The notes: a model not told the origin generated them from the sequence alone. Positions 1-7,268 are shown, numbered from the stretch's first letter. The stretch is 8,378 bases of DNA from Thermomonas sp. (GCA_024711415.1 JANJSW010000310.1:1-8378); one strand, 5' to 3'. Made by a program: numbers and translations.

Positions 1-58
1 CGCCACGCTGATGCAGAACACGCTGGAAGCCGCGGAGCTGGCGGACGCGAAGGGCTGA
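1..58 (+). repeat. Left arm of a perfect 58-bp inverted repeat (folD 3' end)
   Basis: Bases 1-58 are the exact reverse complement of 192-249. The arm begins at the window edge, so the true repeat may be longer. At the inner end the identity stops sharply: 59-62 do not match the complement of 191-188. The spacer is 133 bp (59-191). Confidence 0.95.
2..58 (+). CDS. folD: 3' end of a second FolD reading frame (partial, cut by the left edge)
   Basis: Reading plus-strand codons from base 2 gives 18 residues beginning ATLMQNT and ending ELADAKG, then TGA at 56-58. This is exactly the C-terminus of the complete FolD encoded on the opposite strand at 192-1058. The nucleotide match is 58 of 58 bases (n pairs with 250-n), so it is a copy and not just a homologue. 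Identity stops immediately after the stop codon. Only this tail is in the window, so it is unknown whether a whole second folD lies to the left, convergent with the first. It could equally be a pseudogene fragment or a fold-back artefact at a contig end. The reading frame and identity are seen directly; that it is a gene is inference. Confidence 0.55.
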   Translation, partial: ATLMQNTLEAAELADAKG

Positions 59-82
59 GCACTCGGGCATCCGCGAATGGCG

Positions 83-157
83 GGATCGGCCCCGGGCCTG
101 CCACGCAAGTCGCTCCCCGATACTCGCTTGGTTGCAAGGCCGGCCCGTGGCCGATCC
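83..157. repeat. Imperfect palindrome in the spacer between the two folD ends
   Basis: Bases 83-91 (GGATCGGCC) pair with 149-157, 93-98 (CGGGCC) with 142-147, 100-102 with 138-140, and 105-108 with 132-135. In all, 22 of 26 positions pair along one axis (n+m=240). The axis is shifted by ten relative to the outer repeat (n+m=250). The central loop is 23 bases. No run of T follows on either strand, so it is not a textbook intrinsic terminator. It could still form a bidirectional RNA hairpin between convergent genes, or be the diverged continuation of the outer inverted repeat. Nothing else is recognisable in 59-191. Confidence 0.6.
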
Positions 158-191
158 TCCCAACCAGCAGCGCGCCGTGCAGGAAGAACCG

Positions 192-249
192 TCAGCCCTT
201 CGCGTCCGCCAGCTCCGCGGCTTCCAGCGTGTTCTGCATCAGCGTGGCG
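192..249 (-). repeat. Right arm of the perfect 58-bp inverted repeat
   Basis: This is the reverse complement of 1-58 without a mismatch. It covers the last 18 codons and stop codon of the complete folD, plus one base. With the left arm it places two identical folD ends tail to tail. Confidence 0.95.
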
Positions 250-1058
250 ACCGTCATCGGCCCTACCCCGCCCGGCACGGGCGTGATCCAGCTGGCGCGC
301 TTGGCTGCTTCTTCATACCCCACGTCACCCACCAGCCGGCCATCGTCCAGGCGGTTGATGCCGACGTCGATGACCACCGCGCCTTCCTTCACCCACTCGC
401 CGGGGATCAAGCCGGGCTTGCCGGCGGCCACCACCAGGATGTCGGCTTCACCGACGTGGCGCTTGAGCACGTCCATCGGGGTGAACTTGTGGCAGCTGGT
501 CACCGTGCAGCCGGCGATCAGCAGCTCCTGCCCCATGGGCCGGCCGACGTGGTTGGACACGCCGACGATGGTCGCGCTCTGTCCGCGCACCGGCCGATCG
601 GTCCACGCCAGCAGGGTGGTGATGCCGCGCGGCGTGCACGGACGCAGGCCGAACTGGCGCAGCGCCAGATGGCCGACGTTCTGCGGGTGGAAGCCGTCGA
701 CGTCCTTGTCCGGATGGATGCGCTCGATCAGCGCGCTGGCATCGCGGATGCCCGGCAGCGGCAGCTGGATCAGGATGCCGTGCACCCGCGGGTCGGCGTT
801 GAGCCGGTCGATCAGCGCCACCAGCTCGGCTTCGCCGGTGCCCGCGGGCAGGTCGTAGTCGAAGGCCTGGATGCCCACTTTTTCGGCGGCGCGCTTCTTG
901 TTGCGCACGTACACCGACGACGCCGGATCGCTCCCCACCAGCACCACCGCAAGGCCGGGCCGCGACTTGCCGGCGGCCAGACGCGCGTCCACCTGCGCCT
1001 TCAGGCTGTCGAGGAGCGCGTCGGCGATGCGTTTTCCATCAAGGATTCTTGCGGTCAT
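192..1058 (-). CDS. folD: FolD, bifunctional methylenetetrahydrofolate dehydrogenase/cyclohydrolase
   Basis: FolD is a cytosolic enzyme that interconverts 5,10-methylene-THF, 5,10-methenyl-THF and 10-formyl-THF using NADP(H), supplying one-carbon units for purines and formyl-Met. The protein is 288 residues, normal for the family. Tyr50 and Lys54 form the YxxxK catalytic pair. ILIQLPLP lies at 95-102, DKDVDGFHP at 117-125 with the conserved Asp121, the Rossmann-fold loop GVSNHVGRP at 166-174, and the family signature [10 protein letters not shown] at 260-269. The ATG at 1058 is chosen because the MTARILDGK start aligns with known FolD N-termini; the frame stays open upstream but that stretch overlaps the neighbouring gene antisense to nothing recognisable. 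There is no clear Shine-Dalgarno. It lies 56 bp downstream of the DUF2272 gene, on the same strand. Its last 58 bases are repeated inverted at the left edge. Function is near certain. Confidence 0.97.
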   Translation of the reverse strand: MTARILDGKRIADALLDSLKAQVDARLAAGKSRPGLAVVLVGSDPASSVYVRNKKRAAEKVGIQAFDYDLPAGTGEAELVALIDRLNADPRVHGILIQLPLPGIRDASALIERIHPDKDVDGFHPQNVGHLALRQFGLRPCTPRGITTLLAWTDRPVRGQSATIVGVSNHVGRPMGQELLIAGCTVTSCHKFTPMDVLKRHVGEADILVVAAGKPGLIPGEWVKEGAVVIDVGINRLDDGRLVGDVGYEEAAKRASWITPVPGGVGPMTVATLMQNTLEAAELADAKG

Positions 1059-1088
1059 TCGGCGGGGCTGGGTAACGGGCGGATGCGC

Positions 1089-1094
1089 ATTATC
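1089..1094 (-). promoter_or_regulatory. Possible -10 element upstream of folD
   Basis: On the minus strand this reads GATAAT, one base from the TATAAT consensus, 30 bases before the folD ATG. It stands out in a GC-rich 56-bp gap between the DUF2272 stop and folD. No matching -35 box is visible at 16-18 bp, so this is a weak candidate for a folD promoter. Confidence 0.25.
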
Positions 1095-1114
1095 GCGCAG
1101 CGCGCCCGCCCGGC

Positions 1115-2161
1115 CTATTCCGTACCCTGCAGCGGCGCGTCCGGCTGCTGCGCCTGCGGCACCACCTGGCCAGCGGCGGGGCAGCGCGGCACGCCCGAGC
1201 CCACCACGCAGTTCACGCAGCAGGTGGGCGCCACCGGCGCAGTGGGCAGGAAGCTGGGCGGTTCCACCGGGCCGATCTTCGCCAGCTCCGCCTGCGGCTT
1301 GAGCTTGAGCACCGCCGCCCAGTCCTGACGGTTGAAGCTGCAGGCGACCAGCGTCTCCGGCGAGCATTCCACGTCGCCGTCCGAGCGGCGCGGCACGCCC
1401 CACAGCTGGCCCTGCGCATTGAGGTTGAAGATGCGCATGGTCACCGCCTGCTGCACATTGCCGCCCACCGCATAGGCCTTGCCGTCGGCGATGGCGACGA
1501 TCAGGTCGCAATGCATCGCCAGGCTGGTGGTGCTGCCGTCGATCGCCTTCAGCAGGCCATCGGGGCCGTATACGCGGCCGGTGCGGACGTAACAGAGCAT
1601 GTCGCCGGTTTCCAGCTTCGCCGACATCGGTTCCAGGAAGCGGTACGGACTGCCGGCGTCATCCTTGCGCGCCGCGCGCACGTAGTCGAAATGGCTGGCC
1701 GAGCTGCGGAACCCCGGCACGCCGGCACGCTGCATCACCCAGCTGATGAAGGCGGCCGACCACGGGTTGTCGATGACGAAGCCGCGGCAGCCCAGGCCCG
1801 GGTACGCAAGGTTGAGCGCGGCGTAACCGCAATCGCTGGCCCCAGGCTTGAACCCCATCGGCGACAACAGGCCGCTGGCCTGCCAGTAGAACGCCACCCG
1901 CCGCCACGGCGAGCCGCCATCCTTCAGCCCGCTGGCTTCGGCCTCGTAGGCATTGAGGCTGGCCAGCCTGCCGTCGGCGTCGATGAACGGCCGGTTCCAG
2001 CGCAGGTGTTCGTCGCAGGCGATGGCGGCGATCCGGGTGGCCACCTGCTGGTCGGACTGGCGCTGCGACAGCGTCGGGCACTGGTCGGTGGCAAACGCCT
2101 GCCCGGCGAACAACAACAGGCACGAGGCCAGCAGGCGACGCATCCATGCGAAATCGATCAT
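1115..2161 (-). CDS. Exported DUF2272-family protein with a cysteine-rich tail
   Basis: This is a 348-residue protein of unknown function that I assign to the DUF2272 family from memory of its core pattern. A signal peptide is likely: basic MRR at 7-9, a hydrophobic stretch to about 20, and a cleavage motif QAFA near 21-24, giving a periplasmic or surface product. The core holds [12 protein letters not shown] at 132-143, SHFDYVRAA at 156-164, GDMLCYVR at 186-193, HCDLIVAI at 217-224 and AVGGNV at 231-236. This layout recalls NlpC/P60- and CHAP-like papain-fold amidases, but a Ser-Ala-Ala stands where their nucleophilic Cys would be. The last 40 residues have a Pro-rich linker and CCVNC plus a fourth Cys (314-327). 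Its ATG overlaps the upstream gene's stop (TGATG), with GGAG 8 bases ahead. M7 is an alternative start that would give a tighter signal peptide. A cell-wall role is only inference. Confidence 0.8.
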   Translation of the reverse strand: MIDFAWMRRLLASCLLLFAGQAFATDQCPTLSQRQSDQQVATRIAAIACDEHLRWNRPFIDADGRLASLNAYEAEASGLKDGGSPWRRVAFYWQASGLLSPMGFKPGASDCGYAALNLAYPGLGCRGFVIDNPWSAAFISWVMQRAGVPGFRSSASHFDYVRAARKDDAGSPYRFLEPMSAKLETGDMLCYVRTGRVYGPDGLLKAIDGSTTSLAMHCDLIVAIADGKAYAVGGNVQQAVTMRIFNLNAQGQLWGVPRRSDGDVECSPETLVACSFNRQDWAAVLKLKPQAELAKIGPVEPPSFLPTAPVAPTCCVNCVVGSGVPRCPAAGQVVPQAQQPDAPLQGTE

Positions 2162-3291
2162 CAGTCGGCTCCGGCGCACAGCGCCATGTAGTCGGGATAG
2201 CCAGTAAAAGCGCGATCCGGCGCGCAAACCGGACACTGCGGGTCGGCCTCCACGCGGAATTCGCGGAAACGCATCGCCAGCGCGTCGAACTGCAGCAGCC
2301 GGCCCGCCAGCGATTCGCCGATGCCCAGCACCAGCTTGATCGCCTCGGTGGCCTGCAACAGGCCGATCACGCCGGGCAGCACGCCCAGCACGCCGGCTTC
2401 GGCACAGTTCGGCGCAGCCTCGGCCGGCGGCGGTTCCGGGAACAGGCAGCGGTAGCACGGCGCCTGCCCGCGTCGGCGGCCGGCATCGAACACGCTGGCC
2501 TGACCCTCGAAACGATGCACCGCGCCGTGCACCAGCGGCTTGCCAAGATGCACGCAGGCATCGTTGAGCAGGTAGCGCACCGGGAAGTTGTCGCCGCCGT
2601 CCAGCACCACGTCCACGCCTTCGAGCAGGCGTTCGACATTGCCTGCGCCCACCCGTTCGCGCACCGGCTCGATGTGGGTGCGCGGGTTGAGCGCGGACAG
2701 CGCGATGGCCGCGGACTCCACCTTCGGCATGCCGATGCGGGCGTCGGCGTGGAGGATCTGCCGCTGCAGGTTGCTGCGGTCCACCACGTCGTCGTCGGCG
2801 ATGCGCAGGTGGCCGATGCCGGCGGCGGCCAGGTAGAACGCCGCCGGCGCGCCCAGTCCGCCCGCGCCTACCAGCAGCACGCGCGCGGCTTCCAGCTTCC
2901 TTTGTCCCTCCAGGCCCACTTCCGGCAGGCGCAGGTGGCGCGAATAGCGTTCGCCGAAATCGGCGTCGATGTCGGGTTTGCACATCGGCAGGCCGGCCGC
3001 TTCCCAGGCGCGCGTGCCGCTTTCCACCGAAGCGAGGTTGCGATAGCCCAGCGCCTGCAGCGCCTGCACGCAGGCCAGCGAACGCGCCCCGGCCTGGCAC
3101 AGCAGCAGGATCTCGGCGTCGTGGTCCGGCAGGTACGCGGCCGGATCCTGCAACAGGTCTTCGCGGACGATGCCCAGCGCGCCCTCGGCCATGCCCAGCG
3201 CCCGCTCGTGGGGGGCGCGCACGTCAATAAGCAGCGCACCTGCCTGCTGGCGGGCGTAGGCGGCGGCGGGGGAAAGACTGCGAACGCTCAT
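2161..3291 (-). CDS. moeB: Rhodanese-MoeB/ThiF fusion, sulfur-carrier adenylyltransferase
   Basis: This is a 376-residue E1-like enzyme expected to activate the C-terminal Gly-Gly of a ubiquitin-like sulfur carrier (MoaD or ThiS type) by adenylation for molybdopterin or thiamine synthesis. Residues 1-105 are a rhodanese domain with LIDVRAPHE at 21-29 and the active-site loop CQAGARS with Cys65. Residues 115-376 are the ThiF/MoeB domain: the ATP-binding loop GAGGLG at 142-147, DVVDRSNLQRQ at 168-178, Lys190, DGGDNF at 231-236, NCAEAGVLG at 295-303, and zinc ligands Cys279, Cys282, Cys353 and Cys356. The intact Cys65 suggests it carries persulfide sulfur as well. Rhodanese-first order is the reverse of MOCS3/MoeZ. 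The ATG at 3291 is preferred to one 15 codons upstream because homologous rhodanese sequence begins there. It follows mobA by 45 bp and overlaps the DUF2272 start by one base. Which carrier it serves cannot be told here. Confidence 0.92.
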   Translation of the reverse strand: MSVRSLSPAAAYARQQAGALLIDVRAPHERALGMAEGALGIVREDLLQDPAAYLPDHDAEILLLCQAGARSLACVQALQALGYRNLASVESGTRAWEAAGLPMCKPDIDADFGERYSRHLRLPEVGLEGQRKLEAARVLLVGAGGLGAPAAFYLAAAGIGHLRIADDDVVDRSNLQRQILHADARIGMPKVESAAIALSALNPRTHIEPVRERVGAGNVERLLEGVDVVLDGGDNFPVRYLLNDACVHLGKPLVHGAVHRFEGQASVFDAGRRRGQAPCYRCLFPEPPPAEAAPNCAEAGVLGVLPGVIGLLQATEAIKLVLGIGESLAGRLLQFDALAMRFREFRVEADPQCPVCAPDRAFTGYPDYMALCAGAD

Positions 3292-3297
3292 GCGTGG

Positions 3298-3303
3298 ATT
3301 ATC
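3298..3303 (-). promoter_or_regulatory. Possible -10 element immediately upstream of the moeB-like gene
   Basis: The minus strand reads GATAAT here, only six bases before the ATG at 3291. A transcript started seven bases downstream would begin at or beside the ATG, so it would be leaderless. No -35 match is visible at the expected spacing, and no Shine-Dalgarno precedes the ATG. This is a weak candidate. Confidence 0.22.
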
Positions 3304-3336
3304 GCCCGGACCACGCGGCCCGTCCTCGCGCCGCAT

Positions 3337-3909
3337 TCACTCCGGCGAGCAGCCGGCCGCAACGAGATCGGCGGGCGTGTTGAGGTTGCCAAAGCACCAG
3401 CCTTTGCACGCGACCACCGGCAACGCCAGCGCCGCCTGCATCGCCCGTACCGAATGCTCGCCTCCCGCCAGTGCGGAAGCCAGCGCAGCGCGCAGCGCAT
3501 CCACGCGATACAGCGCCACCAGCGGCTGCAACCCGTCGTCGTCGGCCGCCACTGCGCCCTGTCCGCCCATGTCGGCCAGCATCCGCGGCAGCCCGGCATC
3601 GGCATCAACGATGTCCACCGGCAGGGTGAACAGCCACGGCGTGGTGCAGGCCGCCGCCAGCGCGTCCAGCCCACCCAGCGGTCCAATATCCGGTTGTCGA
3701 TCCGGCACCGCCTCTAGGCCGTGCCGGGCATGGCGCGGCAGGTCGCGGTTGGCGCTCACCAGCACCGCCCCGCATTGGTCGCCGAACCTGCGCGCGATGC
3801 GAAGCACCTGCGGCAGGCCATCGCGTTCGATCCAGGCCTTGTCGCGCCCGCCCAGCCGGCTGCCGCGGCCACCGGCCAGGATGCCCAGGCTCAGTTCCGC
3901 CGCCAGCAT
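3337..3909 (-). CDS. mobA: MobA, molybdenum cofactor guanylyltransferase
   Basis: MobA transfers GMP from GTP to Mo-molybdopterin, making the guanine dinucleotide cofactor of DMSO-reductase-type enzymes; it acts in the cytosol. The protein is 190 residues, the usual size. The nucleotide-binding signature is LAGGRGSRLGGRDKAW at 11-26 with the expected Lys24. GPLGGL lies at 76-81, LPVDIV at 96-101 with the likely metal-binding Asp99, and NLNTPADL at 175-182 near the C-terminus. In the third motif, Val occupies places where many MobA proteins have Cys and Pro, a mild departure. The ATG shares one base with the der stop (TGATG), and there is no good Shine-Dalgarno, so translation may depend on coupling to der. 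A Moco role fits the neighbouring MoeB-like gene. No other Moco genes are in view. A related nucleotidyltransferase is possible but less likely. Confidence 0.9.
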   Translation of the reverse strand: MLAAELSLGILAGGRGSRLGGRDKAWIERDGLPQVLRIARRFGDQCGAVLVSANRDLPRHARHGLEAVPDRQPDIGPLGGLDALAAACTTPWLFTLPVDIVDADAGLPRMLADMGGQGAVAADDDGLQPLVALYRVDALRAALASALAGGEHSVRAMQAALALPVVACKGWCFGNLNTPADLVAAGCSPE

Positions 3910-5309
3910 CAGCCGCCGCGCTTGACGTGCCGCATCAAGCGCCGCTTCTTCTCGACCTGGCGCTCGGTCAGCACGTTCTTCTTGCCTTCGTAGGGATTGC
4001 TGTTCTCCCGGAACACGAAGCGGATCGGCGTACCCACCAGCTTGAATCGCTTGCGGAAGAAGTTCTCCAGGTATCGCTGGTAGGTGGAACTGAGCGTCTT
4101 CAGGCGGGTGCCATGCACGACGAAGGTGGGCGGCGTGTCGCCACCCGGATGGGCGAAGCGCAGCTTGGCGACATGCCCGCGCACCACCGGCGGCGGATTG
4201 GCGGTGTAGGCCGCCTCGATCGCACGGGTCACGTCGGCGGTGCTGAAAACATGGGTCGCCGACGCGTGCGCGCGGTGGATGGCCTTGAACAGTTCGCGCA
4301 GGCCGGAACCGTGCAGCGCGGAAATGCGCACGCGCTCGGCCCAGTCGACGAAGCTCAGCTTGCGCGCCACCAGCGCCTCCGCCTGCTGGCGCTCGTAATC
4401 GGTGCGGCCGTCCCATTTGTTGAGCACGATCACCAGTGCGCGCCCGGCATCCAGCACCGCGCCCAGCACGGTGGCGTCCTGGTCGGTGACGCCTTCGCTG
4501 GCATCCAGCATCAACACCGCCACCTGGCACTGCTCGATCGCCTGCAGGGTCTTGAACGCGGAGAATTTCTCCACCGCCTCTTCCACCCGCGCGCGCCGCC
4601 GCAGGCCGGCGGTATCGATCAGGCGGTACTTGCGGCCGTCGCGCTCCAGGTCCACCGCGATCGAGTCGCGGGTGGTGCCGGGCACTTCCGAGGCGATCAT
4701 CCGCTCCTCGCCGAGGATGCGGTTCACCAGCGTGGACTTGCCCACGTTCGGGCGGCCGACGAAGGCGATCCGGACGCGGGTCGGATCGTCGTCCAGCGTC
4801 TCCGCGCTGCCAACCTCCGGCAGCAGCGCCGCCGTCCGTGCCAGCAACTGGTCGATGCCGGTGCGGTGCGCGCTGGACACCGGCAGCACGTCGGCAAAGC
4901 CGTAGCGCGAAAATTCGGCCTGCGCCGCGCGCTGGTCGATGCCATCGGTCTTGTTGACGATCAGCAGGGTCGGCTTCGACAGCTTGCGCAGCCAGCGCAG
5001 GATGTCGTCATCCAGCGACGAGGCGCCTTCGCGGCCATCGACCACGAACAGGATCAGGTCGGCCTCCTCGGCGGCGGCGCGCGACTGCTTGGCGGTGGCG
5101 CCGGCCAGACCCTCGTCCTGCCCGGCGATACCGCCGGTGTCGACCAGCACGAACGGTCGCCCTTCAAGCAGCCGGCACACGCCGTAGTTGCGGTCGCGGG
5201 TCACGCCCGGTTCGTCGTGCACCAGCGCGTCGCGGGTGCGCGTCAACGCGTTGAACAGCGTGGACTTGCCGACATTGGGACGCCCGACCAGGGCTACGAG
5301 GGGAAGCAT
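3909..5309 (-). CDS. der: Der (EngA), double GTPase for 50S ribosome assembly
   Basis: Der is an essential GTPase with two tandem G domains and a KH-like C-terminal domain that binds the 50S subunit during late maturation. The 466-residue product shows domain 1 with GRPNVGKS at 9-16, DTGG at 57-60 and NKTD at 119-122. Domain 2 has the same P-loop, GRPNVGKS, at 185-192, PGTTRD at 210-215, DTAG at 232-235 and NKWD at 297-300. The KH-like region runs from about 355 to 442, ending [16 protein letters not shown] basic tail, [13 protein letters not shown], follows. An AAGG-type ribosome site lies about 9 bases before the ATG. It is separated from bamB by 136 bp containing a terminator, so it probably has its own promoter, although none is convincing. 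Its stop overlaps the mobA start. Identification is essentially certain. Confidence 0.98.
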   Translation of the reverse strand: MLPLVALVGRPNVGKSTLFNALTRTRDALVHDEPGVTRDRNYGVCRLLEGRPFVLVDTGGIAGQDEGLAGATAKQSRAAAEEADLILFVVDGREGASSLDDDILRWLRKLSKPTLLIVNKTDGIDQRAAQAEFSRYGFADVLPVSSAHRTGIDQLLARTAALLPEVGSAETLDDDPTRVRIAFVGRPNVGKSTLVNRILGEERMIASEVPGTTRDSIAVDLERDGRKYRLIDTAGLRRRARVEEAVEKFSAFKTLQAIEQCQVAVLMLDASEGVTDQDATVLGAVLDAGRALVIVLNKWDGRTDYERQQAEALVARKLSFVDWAERVRISALHGSGLRELFKAIHRAHASATHVFSTADVTRAIEAAYTANPPPVVRGHVAKLRFAHPGGDTPPTFVVHGTRLKTLSSTYQRYLENFFRKRFKLVGTPIRFVFRENSNPYEGKKNVLTERQVEKKRRLMRHVKRGG

Positions 5310-5373
5310 GGATCAGACCTTTGGCGGCGGATGTCCGTCGCATCGTTCGATAGGGCCCGGCGGGATCCGGGCG

Positions 5374-5409
5374 AAACAACAGCGGCCCCGGCAGGGTAGC
5401 CGGGGCCGC
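5374..5409 (-). terminator. Intrinsic terminator after bamB
   Basis: A perfect 11-bp G/C stem (5382-5392 with 5399-5409) closes a 6-base loop. On the minus strand it is followed by TGTTGTTT (5381-5374), a T-rich tail rare in this GC-rich DNA. It lies between the bamB stop and the der start and is oriented to end the pilF-bamB transcript. The T tract is interrupted by G, so some read-through into der is plausible. Confidence 0.8.
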
Positions 5410-5417
5410 GGGGATGT

Positions 5418-5437
5418 GCCAGCCGACGCGGGCTGGC
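5418..5437. repeat. Second hairpin just past the bamB stop
   Basis: Bases 5418-5424 (GCCAGCC) pair perfectly with 5431-5437 around a 6-base loop, nine bases after the bamB stop codon and nine bases before the larger terminator stem. It has no T tract of its own. It may protect the mRNA 3' end or assist termination. Confidence 0.55.
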
Positions 5438-5445
5438 GGGGCTGA

Positions 5446-6624
5446 TCACTGCAGCGCGAACGCAGCCAGCTTGCCGTCCCTACTCTGCACCAACAGGATG
5501 CCGTCGACGACCACCGGCCTGCCGACGATGGCATCGCCCATCTTGCTGCGCGCGGCAAATGCGCCGTCGTTGAGGCGCAGCCAGTGCAGCACACCGTCGA
5601 GGTCGCCGACCACCGCGTAGTCGCCCTGCACCGCCGGCGCGGACACGTTGCGATTGGCCAGCCCCGACTGCTGCCACAGGCTGCCACCGCTGTTCTTGTC
5701 CAGGCCGACCACCATGCCACCGTTGTCGGTCACCACCACGGCGGAGTTGCTGACGGCCGCGCCGCGCGCCCCACCGTGATCGCTGGTCCACATCACCTGC
5801 CCGCTGGGGCCGTCGATGGCGACGGTGCGACCCTTGTAGCTGCTGGCGAACAGGGTGGTGCCTTCCAGCACCGGCGCGGCGTCGACATCGGCCATGCGCT
5901 CGAGTTCGCTGCGGCCGTCGGCTTCGGCCACCGGCGTCGACCACAGCACATTGCCATCGTTCATGTTCAAGGTGGTCACGGTGCCGCTGTCGCCACCGAC
6001 GAACAGGAGGCCCGGGCCAAGGGTGATGCCGGCGGTGCCGCGCACGGTCAACGCCGGCGATTCGACGCTGTGGAACCAGCGGCGTGCGCCGGTCGCGGCG
6101 TCGAATGCGGTGACCCGGCCATCGTTGGAATGCACGAACACCATGCCGCCGCCGATCGCCGGCGCGGACAGGACTTCGTTGCCGACCTTTGCCGTCCACT
6201 TCTCCTGGCCGGTAGCGGCATCCAGCGCCACCACTTCACCTTCCAGACCGCCAACCACCACCAGCCCGTCGCCGGCGCCGGGGCCGCCGCTCAGGCGCGA
6301 CTGCTTCGATTCGTAATGCCAGAGCTGGGCGCCGGAGGAAAGTGCGTAGGCGCTGACGCCACCGTCCACTGCCGCCGCATAGACGTTGCCGTCGACCACG
6401 GCCGGCTGCTGGCCGATGCCCAGCCGATCCTCGCCTTTGCCGACCGACACCGACCACAGCTTGTTGACGTTCGCGCTGGCGGTGAAATCGACCAGCTTGG
6501 CCGGCTCGCCGGTCTTGTCCTTGTTGCGCCCGCCAAACAGGTTCTTGACCGAGCTGCAGCCCGACAGCACCGCCGCTGCCAGCGTGGCGGCCACCATTAC
6601 GCGCAGGAAACCTCGCTTGTCCAT
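5446..6624 (-). CDS. bamB: BamB, outer-membrane protein assembly lipoprotein
   Basis: BamB is the periplasmic lipoprotein of the BAM complex; it binds BamA and helps fold beta-barrel proteins into the outer membrane. The 392-residue product begins with a lipoprotein signal: basic MDKRG, a hydrophobic stretch, and lipobox LSGC with lipidated Cys23. The rest is a beta-propeller of PQQ-like repeats, each ending in a Trp-containing strand: KLWSV near 55, LWHYE at 101, KWTAK at 142, RWFHS at 182, VLWST at 226, VMWTS at 277 and SLWQQ at 315. The segment RSELERMADVDAAP at 238-251 is typical of BamB. The ATG at 6624 shares one base with the yfgM stop and has AGGGAG 9 bases upstream, so it is preferred to a TTG one codon earlier. 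It follows YfgM, as in many gammaproteobacteria. Very secure. Confidence 0.96.
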   Translation of the reverse strand: MDKRGFLRVMVAATLAAAVLSGCSSVKNLFGGRNKDKTGEPAKLVDFTASANVNKLWSVSVGKGEDRLGIGQQPAVVDGNVYAAAVDGGVSAYALSSGAQLWHYESKQSRLSGGPGAGDGLVVVGGLEGEVVALDAATGQEKWTAKVGNEVLSAPAIGGGMVFVHSNDGRVTAFDAATGARRWFHSVESPALTVRGTAGITLGPGLLFVGGDSGTVTTLNMNDGNVLWSTPVAEADGRSELERMADVDAAPVLEGTTLFASSYKGRTVAIDGPSGQVMWTSDHGGARGAAVSNSAVVVTDNGGMVVGLDKNSGGSLWQQSGLANRNVSAPAVQGDYAVVGDLDGVLHWLRLNDGAFAARSKMGDAIVGRPVVVDGILLVQSRDGKLAAFALQ

Positions 6625-7268
6625 CAACCGTTGCTCCCTGCATGCGGCGGGGTGCCGCCCGACTCGATCAGTTTCATCGCGATCAGCCGGTGCTGCGGAT
6701 CGGCCACGTCGACCAGCGCCAGCGCCTTGCGATAGGCCTCCTGCGCCTTGGCCTTGTCGCCCAGCACGAACTGGGCGTCGCCGCGCGCGTCCAGCATGGC
6801 CGCGTTGCGCTCGTCGTCCAGCAGCGCCAGCGCGTCCTTGGCCTTGCCGGCATCGATCAGCAGGCGCGCAAGCCGCTGCCGCACCACCGGGCGCAGGTCG
6901 GCATCGACCTTGTCCAGCCCCTGCAACGTCGCGATGGCGTCATCGCGCTTGCCGGCATCGACCTGCGCCTTGGCCAGATGCAGTGCCGCCAGCGTAGCCA
7001 GGGTCGGGTTGTCCTTCTGCAGGCCGGCGACCACGCTCTTGCCCTTGTCCGCCGGGATCTTGCCGGCAGCCAGCGCCTCGCTGGTCTGCGCGTAGGTCGC
7101 GCTGGCCTGCATGCCGCTCTGCAGCTGCTGGCCCTGCCACCACTGCCAGCCGGCGATCACCGCCAGGCCGAGCCCGACGCCGCCGATCAATCCAAGCGCA
7201 TTGCTGCGCAACCAGCTGCGTACTTTTTCGCTCTGTTCGTGCTCGTTGAGCAGTTCGTCAATCGCCAT
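6624..7268 (-). CDS. yfgM: YfgM-like inner-membrane TPR protein
   Basis: The 214-residue product has a short cytosolic N-terminus rich in acidic residues (MAIDELLNEHEQSEKV), one membrane segment at about 23-42, and a periplasmic domain of tetratricopeptide-like helices (about 55-200). This is the layout of YfgM, which in E. coli associates with the Sec translocon and the PpiD chaperone and is linked to periplasmic protein traffic. Helical repeats with small residues are clear at 90-110, 130-150 and 162-186 (ARGDAQFVLGDKAKAQEAY). A good GAGAGG ribosome site precedes the ATG by about five bases, and a perfect palindrome lies just upstream of that. It overlaps the bamB start (TGATG), consistent with coupled expression of two envelope-assembly proteins. 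The family call is firm; the molecular role in this organism is inferred. Confidence 0.88.
   Translation of the reverse strand: MAIDELLNEHEQSEKVRSWLRSNALGLIGGVGLGLAVIAGWQWWQGQQLQSGMQASATYAQTSEALAAGKIPADKGKSVVAGLQKDNPTLATLAALHLAKAQVDAGKRDDAIATLQGLDKVDADLRPVVRQRLARLLIDAGKAKDALALLDDERNAAMLDARGDAQFVLGDKAKAQEAYRKALALVDVADPQHRLIAMKLIESGGTPPHAGSNG

Noticed and set aside
59..191. Mobile-element end or attachment site in the folD spacer
   Set aside because: There is no transposase or integrase, no target-site duplication and no tRNA end. The repeat arms are coding sequence of folD, not transposon termini.
132..1328. 398-codon plus-strand open frame opposite folD
   Set aside because: It is a shadow of folD and the DUF2272 tail with no family signature. 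It also crosses the inverted-repeat arm.
1059..1511. N-terminal extension of the FolD frame upstream of 1058
   Set aside because: The frame is open but overlaps the coding end of the DUF2272 gene, has no FolD homology, and the normal FolD N-terminus starts at 1058.
2146..3717. 523-codon plus-strand open frame opposite the moeB-like gene and mobA
   Set aside because: It spans two well-identified minus-strand genes and has shadow-type composition (Arg/His/Gln/Ala), with no motif.
5310..5380. sigma70-type promoter for der (TATCGA with an upstream TTGTTT)
   Set aside because: The spacing is about 21 bp, too long, and the -10 match is poor; the TTGTTT is better explained as the terminator tail.
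3927..5399. 490-codon plus-strand open frame opposite der
   Set aside because: It is an antisense shadow: very rich in Arg, His, Gln and Ala, with no recognisable domain, and lies over an unmistakable Der. Long antisense frames are expected at this GC content.
5584..6735. 383-codon plus-strand open frame opposite bamB
   Set aside because: It mirrors the BamB repeats on the other strand; low-complexity His/Ala/Gly composition and no motif.
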